64,000 nt of DNA, taken from the NCBI RefSeq assembly GCF_002999335.1, contig NW_020312303.1, positions 163,501 to 227,500 on the forward strand, given 5' to 3'. The translations under genes and the position numbers were made by a program. Origin of the DNA: Cyclospora cayetanensis (taxonomy: Eukaryota > Apicomplexa > Conoidasida > Eucoccidiorida > Eimeriidae). The notes beneath the pieces are model-generated. The model did not search any database. It had not been told where the DNA came from and worked only from the letters and a program-made list of their open reading frames with translations. Position 1 is the first letter of the stretch. Every line of letters begins with the position of its first letter. Positions 33,670 to 45,417 of this stretch are shown here, piece after piece.

Positions 33670-35007
33670 CGAAGTGTGCACTCACTGCCTCGCTGTGTTT
33701 CTAAAATATGCTCCTCTGTCTCTTTTTTCCCTCACACGCCAACCATGAGAGCGAGAGCTCCGACTTGCGGCACGTAAAGATGTGTGCAGTGGTGCTGAGG
33801 CAACCAACACCCTGGGGAACACTCCAGCAAACGGGCTGTCGAGCTGCACTTCTCCCGGGTGCGTCATTGCCATCCACCGCCTTGCCATGACAAAAACCCT
33901 CTATCATCGATATTTTGTTGCTGCCCAGCAGCATGCGGCCCCTCTAGTAGGGTTGATCGAAGGCTTCGGTCAGGGATCAGGGTGTATCTACACCTTGGTT
34001 GCTCACAGGACGCGCTCTCTTTCGCGACAACGCAGAGTTTCAGACTTTGGCATTTTAGGGGCTGAATTCAAAGAGGCTGGCGACACGAATCTTAGCAACT
34101 CATGGCAACGGGAACGAGAAGCGGGCTCCCGCGCAATGGCCATAATTAGCGTAGCACATGATTGGAAGCTGAGGAAACTTGGATGCTCCAGGCTTTGGGG
34201 CATTCTACGACTGTTTAAAAAGTGCTTCTGCATTTATATGCGGAAAACAAGGGGGAAATAACGGCGAGCTCCTCTAGTCGCGGTAACTGCACCGCTCCAT
34301 TGACACCGGTGGTTCGGTTCCGGGTGTCTGGACACCTCAGGGCACGTCAGCCGGATGAAAGTGGCATCCCGGAAGCCGATGCAGAGGCGTAACCTGTGAC
34401 CATAATTTTTAATTGCGTAATAATTTGTGTCTAGATATAAATTGAGCAAAGTGCCTCTTCAGTGGTGGACTCACAGCCTCGTGCTTGAACCCTCCGCTAC
34501 CCCTGCACCGTCAACTGCAGGCGGAATCTTCTCCGCCCGCCTCGTCCATTGTGAGAGGTCTCTAGAGGGAGGCAAAGGGAGGCCCCTCCCTCCCCCCCGA
34601 TGAAAGCTTACTTCATGTAACTCCGTTTATTTACAAGCTCCCAGCGCAATTATTCTCGTCCTTAGTGCATGCAATTTTCGGGAGCACAGGCGGCGGAAGT
34701 TTCGGCTGTCTCGGAGGGCAAAGACGCGAGTGGCCCTTCGCGGGAAGACGCCGACCAGCCGAGTTCGCTGCAGGCCCCTTAATTCCTCAGCCTTAGCATT
34801 GAATTCCGGCATTAAAAATCGTGATTTCGAGCTGTATAGCTCTGAATCCTGCATCGGCGTCGGCTGTTTCTCCTCCTCCGCGGAGCCTTTCCCTGCCTTG
34901 AGGGCTTGCAAGGAGAGAAAATGAAAGCCCTCTCCTTCCGACGGACGGCACACCGCAACTAACCGCATGCACTGCCCTTTGTACGCTCGAGTTTCAGAGG
35001 CTTCCCA
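33670..35007. other. Intergenic stretch of plainer composition
   Basis: No trinucleotide repeats occur here. A minus-strand frame at 34627-35025 has an evenly charged translation (MPEFNAKAEELRGLQRTRLV) and could be a small exon, but no start, splice or homology argument supports a call. Confidence 0.3.
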
Positions 35008-36833
35008 ATGTCGAGAAGGGAGCAAGAGAAGCTGATGTGCGTCGAAGCGTATCGCTGCAGGGTTCTATGGACCTCTGGGGAGCCTGAAGAATCGCTGCGA
35101 CGGAGCTTCGACAAAGAAGGGGGCCCCTCCTGCTCCGAAGCAGCAGCGGCGGCAGCAGCAGAAGCAGAAACAACCTCGCGCAGTGCCTCCGCAGCCGCTG
35201 CAAGCGCGAGGCGGGGGGAGGGAAGGCGCCTCCCCTCTCCAGCAGCCGCTGCTGCTGCGCAGTCTCTGCCCGTTCCCGAGAGAGAGAGGCCCCTCCCCTC
35301 CCTTCCAGCCTTCCTAGACACCCCCTCCGACAAGCAAATCCAAAAACGCGCTTCTTCTCCGCAGCTCCTCTGCACAGCGCCTCCAAAAAACACCAAGCGC
35401 TGGCAGGGGGTCAGCCTCTGGGGAATGGCGAAGCCTCCTACGACTCCACGCGAGACGCATGCAGCCTTCGAAACATCCAAAGCCTCCGAGCCGTGGCAGG
35501 CACTGCGCGAACCGACACACCCAGAGACGCAGCAGCAGCTCCCCCCCGACGCAACGCCCTCTCCGTGCAGCGAGACGGAGCTGCAGGGGCCCCTTTCTCG
35601 CGTTCGCCAGATGCAGGAGAGCCTCGAAGAAATAATCCAAGCACTCAGGGAGAAGGAAGCTCACATGCCAGAAGATCTCTGCGCTCCCGGGGAGGCTGCA
35701 GCGCTGTCTTCCGAGCAGGCAGCCTCCAGTCGCTGCAGCCGTCCTCCTCCCCAGGGAGGCTTTTCGCACCAGCTGCCATGTCTGCTCGTGCAAGGCACGG
35801 AGGTTCGACTCCCCACAACTCCCGACCCCCTCCCAAAAGCCTCCCCCACGGCGCAAGGGGGGGCCCCTCCTGCGAGGGGGCCCCCAACGCAGCCGCTCGA
35901 GACGCCGCTGCTCTGGTGCTGCGGCGGAAACGAGCATCCTGCTGCTCCCTTTTCTCGGCAGCCAACCGACGCGCGCACGATGCACTGCACGGGGGGGCCC
36001 TTTGCAGCGCCTCCGGATACGCAGCTGCAGTTTCAACTGCAGCAACAGATGCTGCAGCAGATGCTGCAACAGATGCTGCAACAACGGCAATGCCTCACGC
36101 TCCACGTGCAGCAGCAGGAAACTCTCCCCGCCCAAAACGCCTTCGCACCATCTGCGGCTGCTGCTGCACCTGCTGCAACTTGCTGCGCGACTGCTGCAAC
36201 AACAAGTGCAACAACAAGTGCAACAACTAGTCCATTACCACTACAACTACCAACCACAGCAGCAGCACTACCACTGCCACCACCACTACAACTACCAACT
36301 ACGGCAGCAGCACTACCACTACCACTGCCAACTACGGCAGCAGCGCCACTACCCCTACCACCACAGGGGCCCCCCGTTTTCGTACTGGGGGCCCCCCATC
36401 AGGTTCTGCCGCTATTCCCCCCCCCCTCCTGTCACGCCTCCTCCGCAGCAGGGGGGTTGTTCTCGCCTCCCCCCACGCAGCTTCCTTTCAGCGCGAGATC
36501 CTGCAAGACTTCGCACTCCACAGCCAGCCGCAGTCTCCAAAAGAACCACCTTCCAACAGGAGGACCCCCTTCTGCTGGACGCATTCTGTCAATCCTCACT
36601 TCTCTGCAGCACAGCAAACTGCAGCAGCAGCAGCAGCAGCAGCACGCGTCTGCTGCTGCGGCTCCTGCCGTCCTGCCTGCAGCGGCAAGCAGAAGGAAGG
36701 CAGCCTCCGAGACTGCGCTGCAACGTGGCGCCTTCGAGGCTCTCCCCTCCTCTCCCTATGCAGCCCCCCCCCCCCTCTGCCTGGGGAGCCCCCCCGCACC
36801 TCCCCGCATGCGCCGCCCCTCCCCTCGAGACCA

Positions 36834-36876
<43 letters not shown>

Positions 36877-37205
36877 GCAGCATCTGCTGCTGCGCGGCCT
36901 CTTGGAGAACCTCAACAAAGTGCAGCTGAAACTTGAGGGGTAAGGGAGGCTTCCGGGAGACGAAGGCGAGGGGCCCCCACGCAGTGGGGGCCCCTTGTTT
37001 TGCTGCTCGTGCTGCTTCTCACGCAGGAACGCGTCTTGCTGCTGTTTACACATGCGCATGCATATCCGTACGCATCTATGTGCTTCAGCACGAGGAGACG
37101 CCCTCAGCGGCGGAGGCAAAGGGCCCCTCAGGACCGCCAGCAGCAGAACCAGATATACCTATCCCTCAACACAAGATGGAAAGCCTTGCAAGCGGCAGAT
37201 GCTGC
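35008..37205 (+). CDS. Low-complexity Pro/Gln/Ala-rich protein, structure uncertain
   Basis: An open frame of 642 codons starts MSRREQEKLMCVEAYRCRVL and runs to 36936. It contains a short helix (MQESLEEIIQALREKEAHMP), Gln-Met repeats, Pro/Leu/Thr repeats and a segment (GRILSILTSLQHSK) that looks like a real fold. After the CAG tract at 36834-36872 the better frame shifts by one. It then reads LLLRGLLENLNKVQLKLEG up to a GGGTAAGG donor at about 36942, and from an acceptor at 37088 continues NQIYLSLNTRWKALQAADAA. I therefore think the gene extends to at least 37205 and that either a splice or a repeat-length change alters the frame. No function can be assigned. Confidence 0.45.
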
Positions 37206-38408
37206 AGCGGGAGTCGCGAGGTGTGACACGGAGCTTTCTTCTGGAGCCCCCTCGTCGTGCTCCCCAACCTTCCCCTTCATGATCTGTGCGGATTTTTTAC
37301 TGGTACGTGGACGTCGGTGTCTGCATGGTCGCTGCTGCCGCTGCGAGTGCTGCTAATGCTAGTGCTCCTCCTCTTCCCCCTTCTTCGTTGCACTTCTGCC
37401 TCTACCCCCCGCAAAACGCGCACTCTAAGAGCTCCCGCTGCCTCGATTTGGGTGCTGGCGCAGCGTTCAAGGGAGGCAGACAGCGGCAGCAGTTGCCAGA
37501 AACTAAGCTCTTCCCGAACCTCCCCGTGGGGGCCCCCCCCCCCAACCACAGGCCTCTTCCCAGCGGGGGCCCCCAGTGTCTGAGGAGGGGCCCCCGAACT
37601 CCTCTCCCCCCCTGCGAAACATTTTCCCAGTGAGGGGGCCCCCAGAAAACGCCTTTCCTAGTGGAGGCGGCAGGAGGGGGAAGCGGGAAGGGAGAGAGCA
37701 GGGGCCCCCAGCAATGGGCCTTTTCTCTCAGTGAATGGGGGGCCCCCCTGAGATTCATTCTCCCAGTGGATGGGGGGCCCCCCCAGCAACTGGCCTTTTT
37801 CCCAGTAGATGGGGGGCCCCCCAGTAAGAGGCCTTTTTCCCAGTAGATGGGGGGCAGGACCCCCGGAAAAAGGAGAGGGCCTCCTTTGCGTTTCTACCCT
37901 TGCAAAGAAACACACTCTCTTTTTAAAACTGACCATAAAGATGCTGGAGCAGCCTAACCCCCCACACGGGATGCAAGCCTCCTGCTGCTGCAGCCGGAAG
38001 TGGCAGCCACACACGCGTAGACTCAAACCCTAGCTCTGCAGCACTGCCGCTGCACTTCGCTGCAGAGGGCAGAGTAACTGCTCAGTGCTTTCGCTTTCGC
38101 TGCCGCCTTGCGGCTTCCTCTCTGCATGCGTCACCCCTCGCCTCTTCAATGGCCGCTCGCGTGCTGTCAGGGCACTTGGAGAAACACTCAGAGGAAACCA
38201 ATTCCTGCAGAATGCACACACGACCACACACAAGCACACCCACCCCCATACACACATGCATGCAGATGCAGATGCAGATGCAACGCGCAATGAAGAAAGG
38301 GCGTGTATGTACAGAGTGCAAGGCTGCTGTTTCACTCTGCCCTGTAAACGGCATGCGCGGACACGTGCAATGCAAGCCCGCAAGAGCCGCTTGTGCCTCT
38401 GCGATCGT
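37206..38408. other. Region rich in GGGGGGCCCCCC elements, no firm gene
   Basis: From 37525 to 37865 there are about nine GGGGGCCCCC-type palindromes. Several are embedded in a 45-50-bp unit (CCCAGTAGATGGGGGGCCCC, then AGCAACTGGCCTTTTT) that recurs about four times. Open frames on both strands cross it but appear to be by-products of the repeat. A hydrophobic stretch at 37330-37400 could be the continuation of the preceding gene. Confidence 0.5.
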
Positions 38409-39940
38409 CTACAGACACATGCACCACGCCGCTACATTTTTCATGCAATTCCCTTCACCTCCTCCCCTCAACACTTGCACTAGCCTCGACAAGCAAGTAA
38501 GTCGTTTCAGCAGCCAGAAATGAGGCAGCCAAGAGCAGCAGCAAGCGCAACAGATTGATCGCACTTCCATGCATGTGCACTTCACAAGGCACTTGGAGGC
38601 CATAAGGTCCTCAAACGACTTGTAGCCGCAGCCAGCCAAACACCGGTAGTCTTCTTCATCTGAAGAAATGCACAGACAGCGATGAGGCGTACATGCACAC
38701 GACTGCTGACATACCAACAAGGTGCAGAGGAAACATTTGTACATAAGTGTGCACATATATATATATATATATGCTGGTCCTGATGCACACACGAGCTGCT
38801 TATGGACTAGCAGGCGTCATAATGTTCATCAGAGAGGGTTGCGCATGAAAGGGTGGCATCGCTAGCAAAAAGAATTTACAGCACCTCTGTGGACGTTTCA
38901 AGAAGAGTTCACATATCAGATACGCGTATGGATACAGTGCCCTGCTTTTCGCGTCTGGGTTTGTTTTGTGTGCGTTTTAAGGGGGACGAACGGCCCTTCA
39001 ATGCTCAAGGCAACATGGCCGCATGAGGTGTACATACACGCATGTATGTGTGTGTGTGTGTGTATACATCTACGTATTCGAAGACAGGCACGTAGAAAGC
39101 GCATACGGTAAATCTAATCTCATACACCATCTAGACAACACAAAAAGGCATTTGAATCATGGGAATCGGGTGTAGCGGTGTACAGACACCACCCCCATCG
39201 GCGCGCGGGCGACACACAATGCCCATGAACGGAGAACTCGCAACGTGCCTCTGTAGGCTGCTGCACGTGTGCGAATTTTGCATATTGCTGCATGAGGCGC
39301 GCTCAAAAGACACCCAGAAAGCAGCAGCATCGACGGCAAGCCCTGCTGCATTCAAGAAACGCAGACATCCCTACCGGACAGGTGGCTATCTTGAGGTTCC
39401 TCATCGGGAGTCTCTTCTTCAGTGGCTTCCTCAGACGAGGCGGCGCTTGGCAAGGCCTTTCCCGCATCCAAGTACGCTGCACCACACATTCCACACCCCT
39501 CTTGAACCCGGAAATCGCAACGCCACCATCGCCTCCTCACCCATCCACGTCCATCAGGCAGCATGGAAACTGACCCCACGCATCCCCCCTACGGCAAGTG
39601 GCAACGCCTTTAGTTGAAATCGCCGCTAAAAATATGCCGTACGAGCTTCCAGTCGCATGCGACCCCAGTCCAGAACATCCAAAAATGACTGCGAGGCGAA
39701 GGCTGCAATGTCACCGGGTGTATGCGTCTCTCCTAACTTGTAGATGGTTGCTAGCAGCACGAAGCGCGCACATAGATACATATATATATATGTATATATG
39801 TATATCGAGACATGTATATAGATGTATATGGATATATATATATATATATATATGTAGACATAAATAGATGAATATATATAGATGTATATAGATGAATACA
39901 GATAGATATATATAGATGAATACATATAGACATATATAGA

Positions 39941-39984
<44 letters not shown>

Positions 39985-40066
39985 TGAATATATATAGACA
40001 TATATAGATGAATATAGATAGATATATATCCATGAATATATATCTATATATATAGACATATATAGA

Positions 40067-40126
<60 letters not shown>

Positions 40127-43100
40127 TATAGATGAATATGAATTGATATACATAGATGACTATAGATTGAGATACATAGATGACTATACATAGATCTGTA
40201 GAAATACAAGTCTAAACGCGTATTTCTAAAGACACATTTACGTATTGACGCATTTTTCGATACGCACATACGCCAACGATTCAGAAACCGATGCAATTTG
40301 AAGTGAACGCAGCAAGCACGCAAAGATCCCTGCCTCCTTCCTCCTCACCAGCAGTAAGCAGCGCGCTAAAAGCTCTAATTGCCACCATTGACCAGCTTCC
40401 GGGTGTCTTCTCCAACTCAGTGAGAGGAATGAAGGAATCAATGAAACCAGCATCTTCATTGAAGAGATTCGGCAACAACCAGAAGTTGTAACCCGCAAAC
40501 CACATGCATAGGAACAGGATCAAGCGCAGCACAATCAAGGACAGCTGCATACGCATACACACACATCGCATTCAGACATATATATGGACATATACGTTTA
40601 TGCAGGTGCATACATACGTCCATCTATATAGATACATCTCTAGGTACATAAACGCAAAACACCCTCAAAGTGCTCTTAAGGCTTTGGAAGGCAACAAGGC
40701 TGAAGCAAGAAAACACCCTTGCAGAAGATGGGTGCCTTCACTCACGAGAATGGTAAGAAAGACGACGGCGAGATACCACACGGCAACTTTTAGCTTCAGC
40801 GGCCACGCGGGAAACATGCAGACGCACTGCAAACAGAGACCAACACAGAAGAATCACGCACACATACAGACACACACATACACACATACATACATACACA
40901 TACACATACATGCATCTATATAGATATATAATATACATACGTGCATATATACACACATTTACGTAGGCGAGAGCTCTAGCGGGGTGTGCGCTTTTCAAAT
41001 GCAGCTGTTTCAAGAAAAAGGGAGAAAGAGGAACTCGCGCGGTTTGCTAGCAGAGGCGAAAAACGTGCCAACCGGAAAGAGGTAGCTCGAAAACGTTTGG
41101 CATAGGCAAGCAGAGGCGCTGCAGTCAGTCGTGATAGAAGAGCAGTTCCAAGAAAGCATGAGGAAGAGTGGTTTCAAGAAAGCACAGCTCGCGCGATGCG
41201 AGAGCTAGCAGACAGCTAGTCCGTCAAACAGCTACCCTCCCTTCCCGACTGACCAAGACGGCGGCTACAACGCAAAACAGCATAAAGTGCTGCCATCGCT
41301 TGCTGCCCTCGTAGACGCAACAATAAAAAGATCCAACATCGAACGATTGGCGCTGAGATATCGCCAGCCGCTTTGGCCATTTAGGACGCTTATCTGAGGC
41401 CACACATGATGCAGTAACGCATGCACACACACACACAAATACAAATGCACCTCTAAGCAGATAAATACACGTTATGCATGCAGAGATGTAATGAATACAT
41501 AGGTGTATACACATAGGTATACATGTCGGCACATATAGACACATACACATAGACACATACACATAGACACGTACACACAAACACATAGAAACATACACAT
41601 ACACTCATAGACACATACACATAGACTCATAGACACATTCACATACACACATACATACACAAACACCTATCCATACATGTCCACACATACACACACATAG
41701 ATAAATATATATATATAAACATATATATACATATATTTATACGCATACAGAAAGCAAATCCAAAGCCCCCCTTAGCCCAACACATGCCCGTCGCGCTGAG
41801 AAAGTGCTAGGGAGAAAGAAAGGGGCAACAAAAGCATAGCTCCTTAACGCCATTCACCCCACAAACGGCCGTAATTTTTTCCTTTCCCCCTACCCCCGAA
41901 CCCATCTCAGAAACGTACAGCGACCATTCTCTCCCACTTCTACCGCGCCGTCGAGCTGCACACACACCGCATGCCAAACGAACCAGCTCAAAGCTCTGAA
42001 ATACATGGTGCAACACCAGTCCTTAATCTCGGCTACTACATTCCGAAACTTCCTTGACGAGGATGTCAAGAGGGCTGCGCTGAAGGCGAAACAAGTAATA
42101 CGCATCCTCCGTCCGATCCAACACCCCCCTTGCCCCCCGAAAAAACCGCAAAAATCGCCTTTCCATTGGAACTGCACGACAAACTTCGCCATAAGCATCC
42201 ACAGACACACACAGCGATACAGAAACGCACAGACACACGTCCACATCCATACATGGATACGGATACACACAAATACAATTACATAAATACATGCACACAT
42301 ACACATACATAAAATAGGGGGATACAGGTACACATACATAGAAAAAATATATATCGACTTCCTATGCATGCATACCATACATATACACCCACAAGTACAT
42401 CTACACATATAAATACATATACATTCAAACCCTCCATACACGCACGCATGTGTACGTCCACATATACACATATGCATATTACACACACAGACATGCACCT
42501 ATACACCTATACATACACCTATACACCTATACATACAGATATACACCTATACATACACCTATACACCTATACATACACCTATACACCTATACATACGGAT
42601 ATACACCTATACACATATATAAGCATACGCTCAAGAAAACTACTTGGACTTGAGCCCGCTTACTGGTCTATATTGTGCCCTGTACAGAAAGCCGAATCGG
42701 ATTAGCCTCTCGCAGAGAGCAACGGCGTCTGCAGTTCCTTCAATAGGCTTTTCCAGTGCGTCGAGATGTTTCTTATTGAGAAGTTCTCTATTCGCTTCTA
42801 CCCACTCCAACAAGTCGGGCCCTCTGCAGTACATTACCGCGCGTCTGCCAACCTGAAATGCGGAGGCAGCCGCGGCAAAGCAAGCCTCTGCATGCAGCCG
42901 TTGAGAGCCTTCTGAATCACTAGCGACAGCATGCAGAGAGAGGGAAAGAAGGAAGGGAGAAAGGGAAACGGAAGGAAGGGGCAGGCCCTCACCTCGGCTG
43001 CATGTTTGAACTTGATGGTGGAATTCAAGATCAAGTCCATGACGGCCGCTAGCGGCTTATTCCAATTCTGCAAGAAGTAGCGCACACCCAAGCACGCGGA

Positions 43101-43392
43101 GAGACGCCGCCTCCTCAGATGGAGGGCATTGAAAGAATGCAAAGCCGCACAGAAAGAGCGGCTCAACAGCAAGCGGATTCAGTAGCGCGCGGATATGTCA
43201 GCCCTCTACAGGAGGGCAGCAGAGGCGGACACCATAGCTTCCATTTCTGCAGCGTTTCTATGTCCAAAAGAAACCGGAACAAAAAGTCTTCTTGGGAAAA
43301 CTCTGAGAAATTCCGAAAAACGCATGTTTCTTCATCGCGATCGCGAAGACGATCCCCTCCAGGGCGCTTACCGGTGTAGCTGTCCGCGCCAT
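38409..43392 (-). CDS. SEC62: SEC62, ER post-translational translocon subunit, nine exons
   Basis: The model is complement(join(38409..38659,39375..39476,39643..39732,40349..40544,40746..40826,41254..41388,42664..42852,42993..43067,43372..43392)), 379 residues, phases consistent. It starts MARTATP followed by [20 protein letters not shown] and a conserved cytosolic domain ([14 protein letters not shown]). Family hallmarks follow: [36 protein letters not shown] and the second membrane segment [23 protein letters not shown]62 works with SEC63 and SEC61 to import short or late secretory proteins into the ER. The segment [14 protein letters not shown] is near the usual C-terminus. Reading on without splicing reaches a TAG at 39626 (267 residues). 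Using the GTACGG donor at 39642 instead adds an acidic tail ([14 protein letters not shown]) and a Cys-rich end. The last exon is the least certain. Confidence 0.82.
39775..40200. repeat. (TA)n / TATATAGATGAATA tract in an intron of SEC62
   Basis: About 420 bp of almost pure A/T contain repeated TATATAGATGAATATATATA and a (TA) run of over 20 units. The tract lies between exons 40349 and 39732. It is the most AT-rich stretch of the window. Confidence 0.92.
42230..42625. repeat. CACATACA and CACCTATACATACA repeats in an intron of SEC62
   Basis: Imperfect (CACATA)n is followed by some ten copies of ACACCTATACAT. It lies between exons 42664 and 41388, and a second CACATAGACA block sits at 41530-41690. 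Confidence 0.88.
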
Positions 43393-44600
43393 CTTTGTGG
43401 CTGTTAGTTCCTGGCCGCTTTGGAAGTCTGCGCTAACCTGAAGGGATTTTTCCTGCTTGCGGCTGCTAGGCGCCTCAATACAGAGGAGGCCAAACACAGC
43501 ACTTGCACAATACGTTCGGTGAGACGCCGAAACTCGCAGCTCCCGCTGCCGAACTCCCTGCGCCGACTTCCTGAGGTACAGCCCTCTGCCCTGCAGAGAT
43601 AAAAGCCAAAAGCGAAATCACGGCTCAGGAACCGTAAATCATAAACTCTTAACGAGCAACGCTAATAATGTTGCCCAGCCCCGCTGCACTCCCTGCATGC
43701 AGGGAGTGGAGCCGAAACGCTTGCAGCCGGTTGCGTCACGCTTTCCCGCTCTGCGTTTGCGCAAATTCTTACCCAACTGCTGTGTTGTGCTGAGCTCGGC
43801 ATCTCGCGTCGTAGCAGCCTACTGGACAGCCAGCTTTCCTAACGCAGCGCATACAGCCCGCTGGGGAGCATTCCTCCGGTCTGCTCTTGTGTCTTGCACC
43901 CTTTGGCGCGCTCTGCCGCCGTTGCACGGCCGCCACGCTTCCACGCAAGAGCCGTCATTCAACAGCGCTCGTATTTCACCAAGACGCACTGCAGATGGCA
44001 GCCGGTACTGCATGCAGTTACCACACGGTGACTGGCTCCTCCTGGACTTAGTTCGGAAGCAGCACAAGCGAAGCATATACTCCTAACGCGAAAAACAGAG
44101 TCTGCATAAGGCGCTATCTCCCTCCAGCCGAAATCCTCGTTCAAGAGGGTCCGTGCTGGGGGGCAGAGCCAGGCAGGCACAGGCAAGCAGATCTGAGGGG
44201 TGCAAGCCTAAGCTAGGGTGCGGGTTTTCTCGCCAGCATACACTACGCTATCTGTAAGGAAGGCTGCAGTATACACCAACTCACACGCTCGGCTGGTCCG
44301 TTCGCTTTGCACGGGTTGCAGCAATAGGACGCTGCCTCGATGCGCAGGCTGCCTGTACGACACATCACTTAGTATGCAAAGTTCGGGAAACTGCAGCGTC
44401 CACGCACACACAAAGGCCGAGAAACTTTCAAGGATGAAGGCAGCATGTCCATTCACCGTTGAAGGTGTCTGTCTACCGCTCTTACCACTTTATGGCGTTG
44501 CGAGGGTTGAGCTGGCCTAGCTCCACTTTGGCACTTCCCACCACACTGGTTGTATTCATCCAAGAACTAGGGGAAAATAGACGCATTGCTGTGATATTCG
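43393..44600. other. Upstream of SEC62, no firm gene
   Basis: An open frame on each strand covers 43697-44086, but neither has motifs or splice partners. The 43660-43710 segment contains a short inverted repeat (CTCCCTGCATGCAGGGAG). The SEC62 promoter should lie just above 43392. Confidence 0.35.
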
Positions 44601-44639
44601 TGTGTCTAATCAATACTGCAGAGTGGCATTAGCTTGTTA

Positions 44640-44920
44640 GGGAGAGGTGCAACGTTGTGAAACGTGCGTTTGCGACGCGCTGTGTTCAACTCGCTGTAAA
44701 CGCCCGGAGTGCGTAAAGGTTGCAGCTGCCTCACCCATCATGCCGGTTTTTGTGAGGGCTACGGGCAGGAGAAAGAGAAATGATTTTGGCTAAAAACCCA
44801 ATGATTTTCAGACGAGTATGTGTGAAGTCTGGGACGAAGGGCCTTCGTACAAAGAGCGTAAAGAAGTGTTACACGTGGTAGCACCGCACGATTCTGTGCA
44901 GCTGCTTCCCACCTATTCAT
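44640..44920 (+). repeat. Candidate 5' LTR, strongly diverged
   Basis: The segment around 44750-44830 aligns by eye with 50195-50285. Shared words include TTTGTGAGGG, CGGG-AGAGGA-type purines, TGNTTTTGSC and TTCARAYGAGTWTG. A GGCTATAAAC box at about 44925 would suit an LTR promoter. Similarity is roughly two thirds, which implies an old insertion. Boundaries are approximate. Confidence 0.4.
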
Positions 44921-45147
44921 TGGCTATAAACTCAGTAAAAAGTCAGCTTTTCCTGTACTACATGTCTGTCTGATCAAGTTCTTGGGTAATTCAATAGTGT
45001 GGCAGTTTTGCAATGGGTTGGGAGAAAACCCTCGAGTAGATCCAGCAGGGGCGAAGTGCCATTTGGGGAGCCAGATGCTGGTTTATAAGCTGATGTAACT
45101 TAGTAGCTCCATATCTGGTAGAAAGACATTAAATTTGAGCTTATGGA

Positions 45148-45417
45148 ATGTTAATGGATGCGTGGATGTGTAGTAAAACGTATGGCGGCAGTAAGGATGG
45201 GCAAGTAATCGAGAATTTCATGAGCCGAGTGAAGGTGTACATCGCGTTGTATGCCGCAGATGAAGAGATCAGAGTGTTCCTTTGCGGCATGCTTATTAGT
45301 GTAGGGAAAGAACACGCGAGTGGCGGCTCAATTTATGCGGAGCTAGTCGTGTGGATTCAAAGACATCACATTTCTTTTAACCTCTACTCAAGCCTGGGAC
45401 TTACGGGTTTATGCTGA
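45148..45417 (+). pseudogene. gag-like remnant of the retroelement
   Basis: The translation contains CSKTYGGSKDGQVIENFMSR and YIALYAADEEIRVFLCGML. These match the FxGxxxxxxxFLxxVxxYFxLxxxxDxxKVxFxxxxLxGxA pattern of Ty3/gypsy capsid domains. The frame opens at an ATG but is closed by a stop soon after the domain. Confidence 0.6.

Noticed and set aside
34260..34320. tRNA-like GGTTCGGTTCC box
   Set aside because: No cloverleaf could be folded around it by eye.
35493..36230. 245-codon plus-strand frame overlapping the 35-kb gene
   Set aside because: Arg/Ala-rich shadow of the 35008 frame without ordered segments.
39352..39579. Separate small acidic protein starting 46 bp after the SEC62 TAG
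   Set aside because: The acceptor at 39478-39477 and phase 1 join exactly to a donor in the SEC62 exon, so I treat it as a SEC62 exon.
43697..44086. Plus-strand 129-codon frame with an equally open minus frame
   Set aside because: No motif, splice partner or compositional support on either strand.
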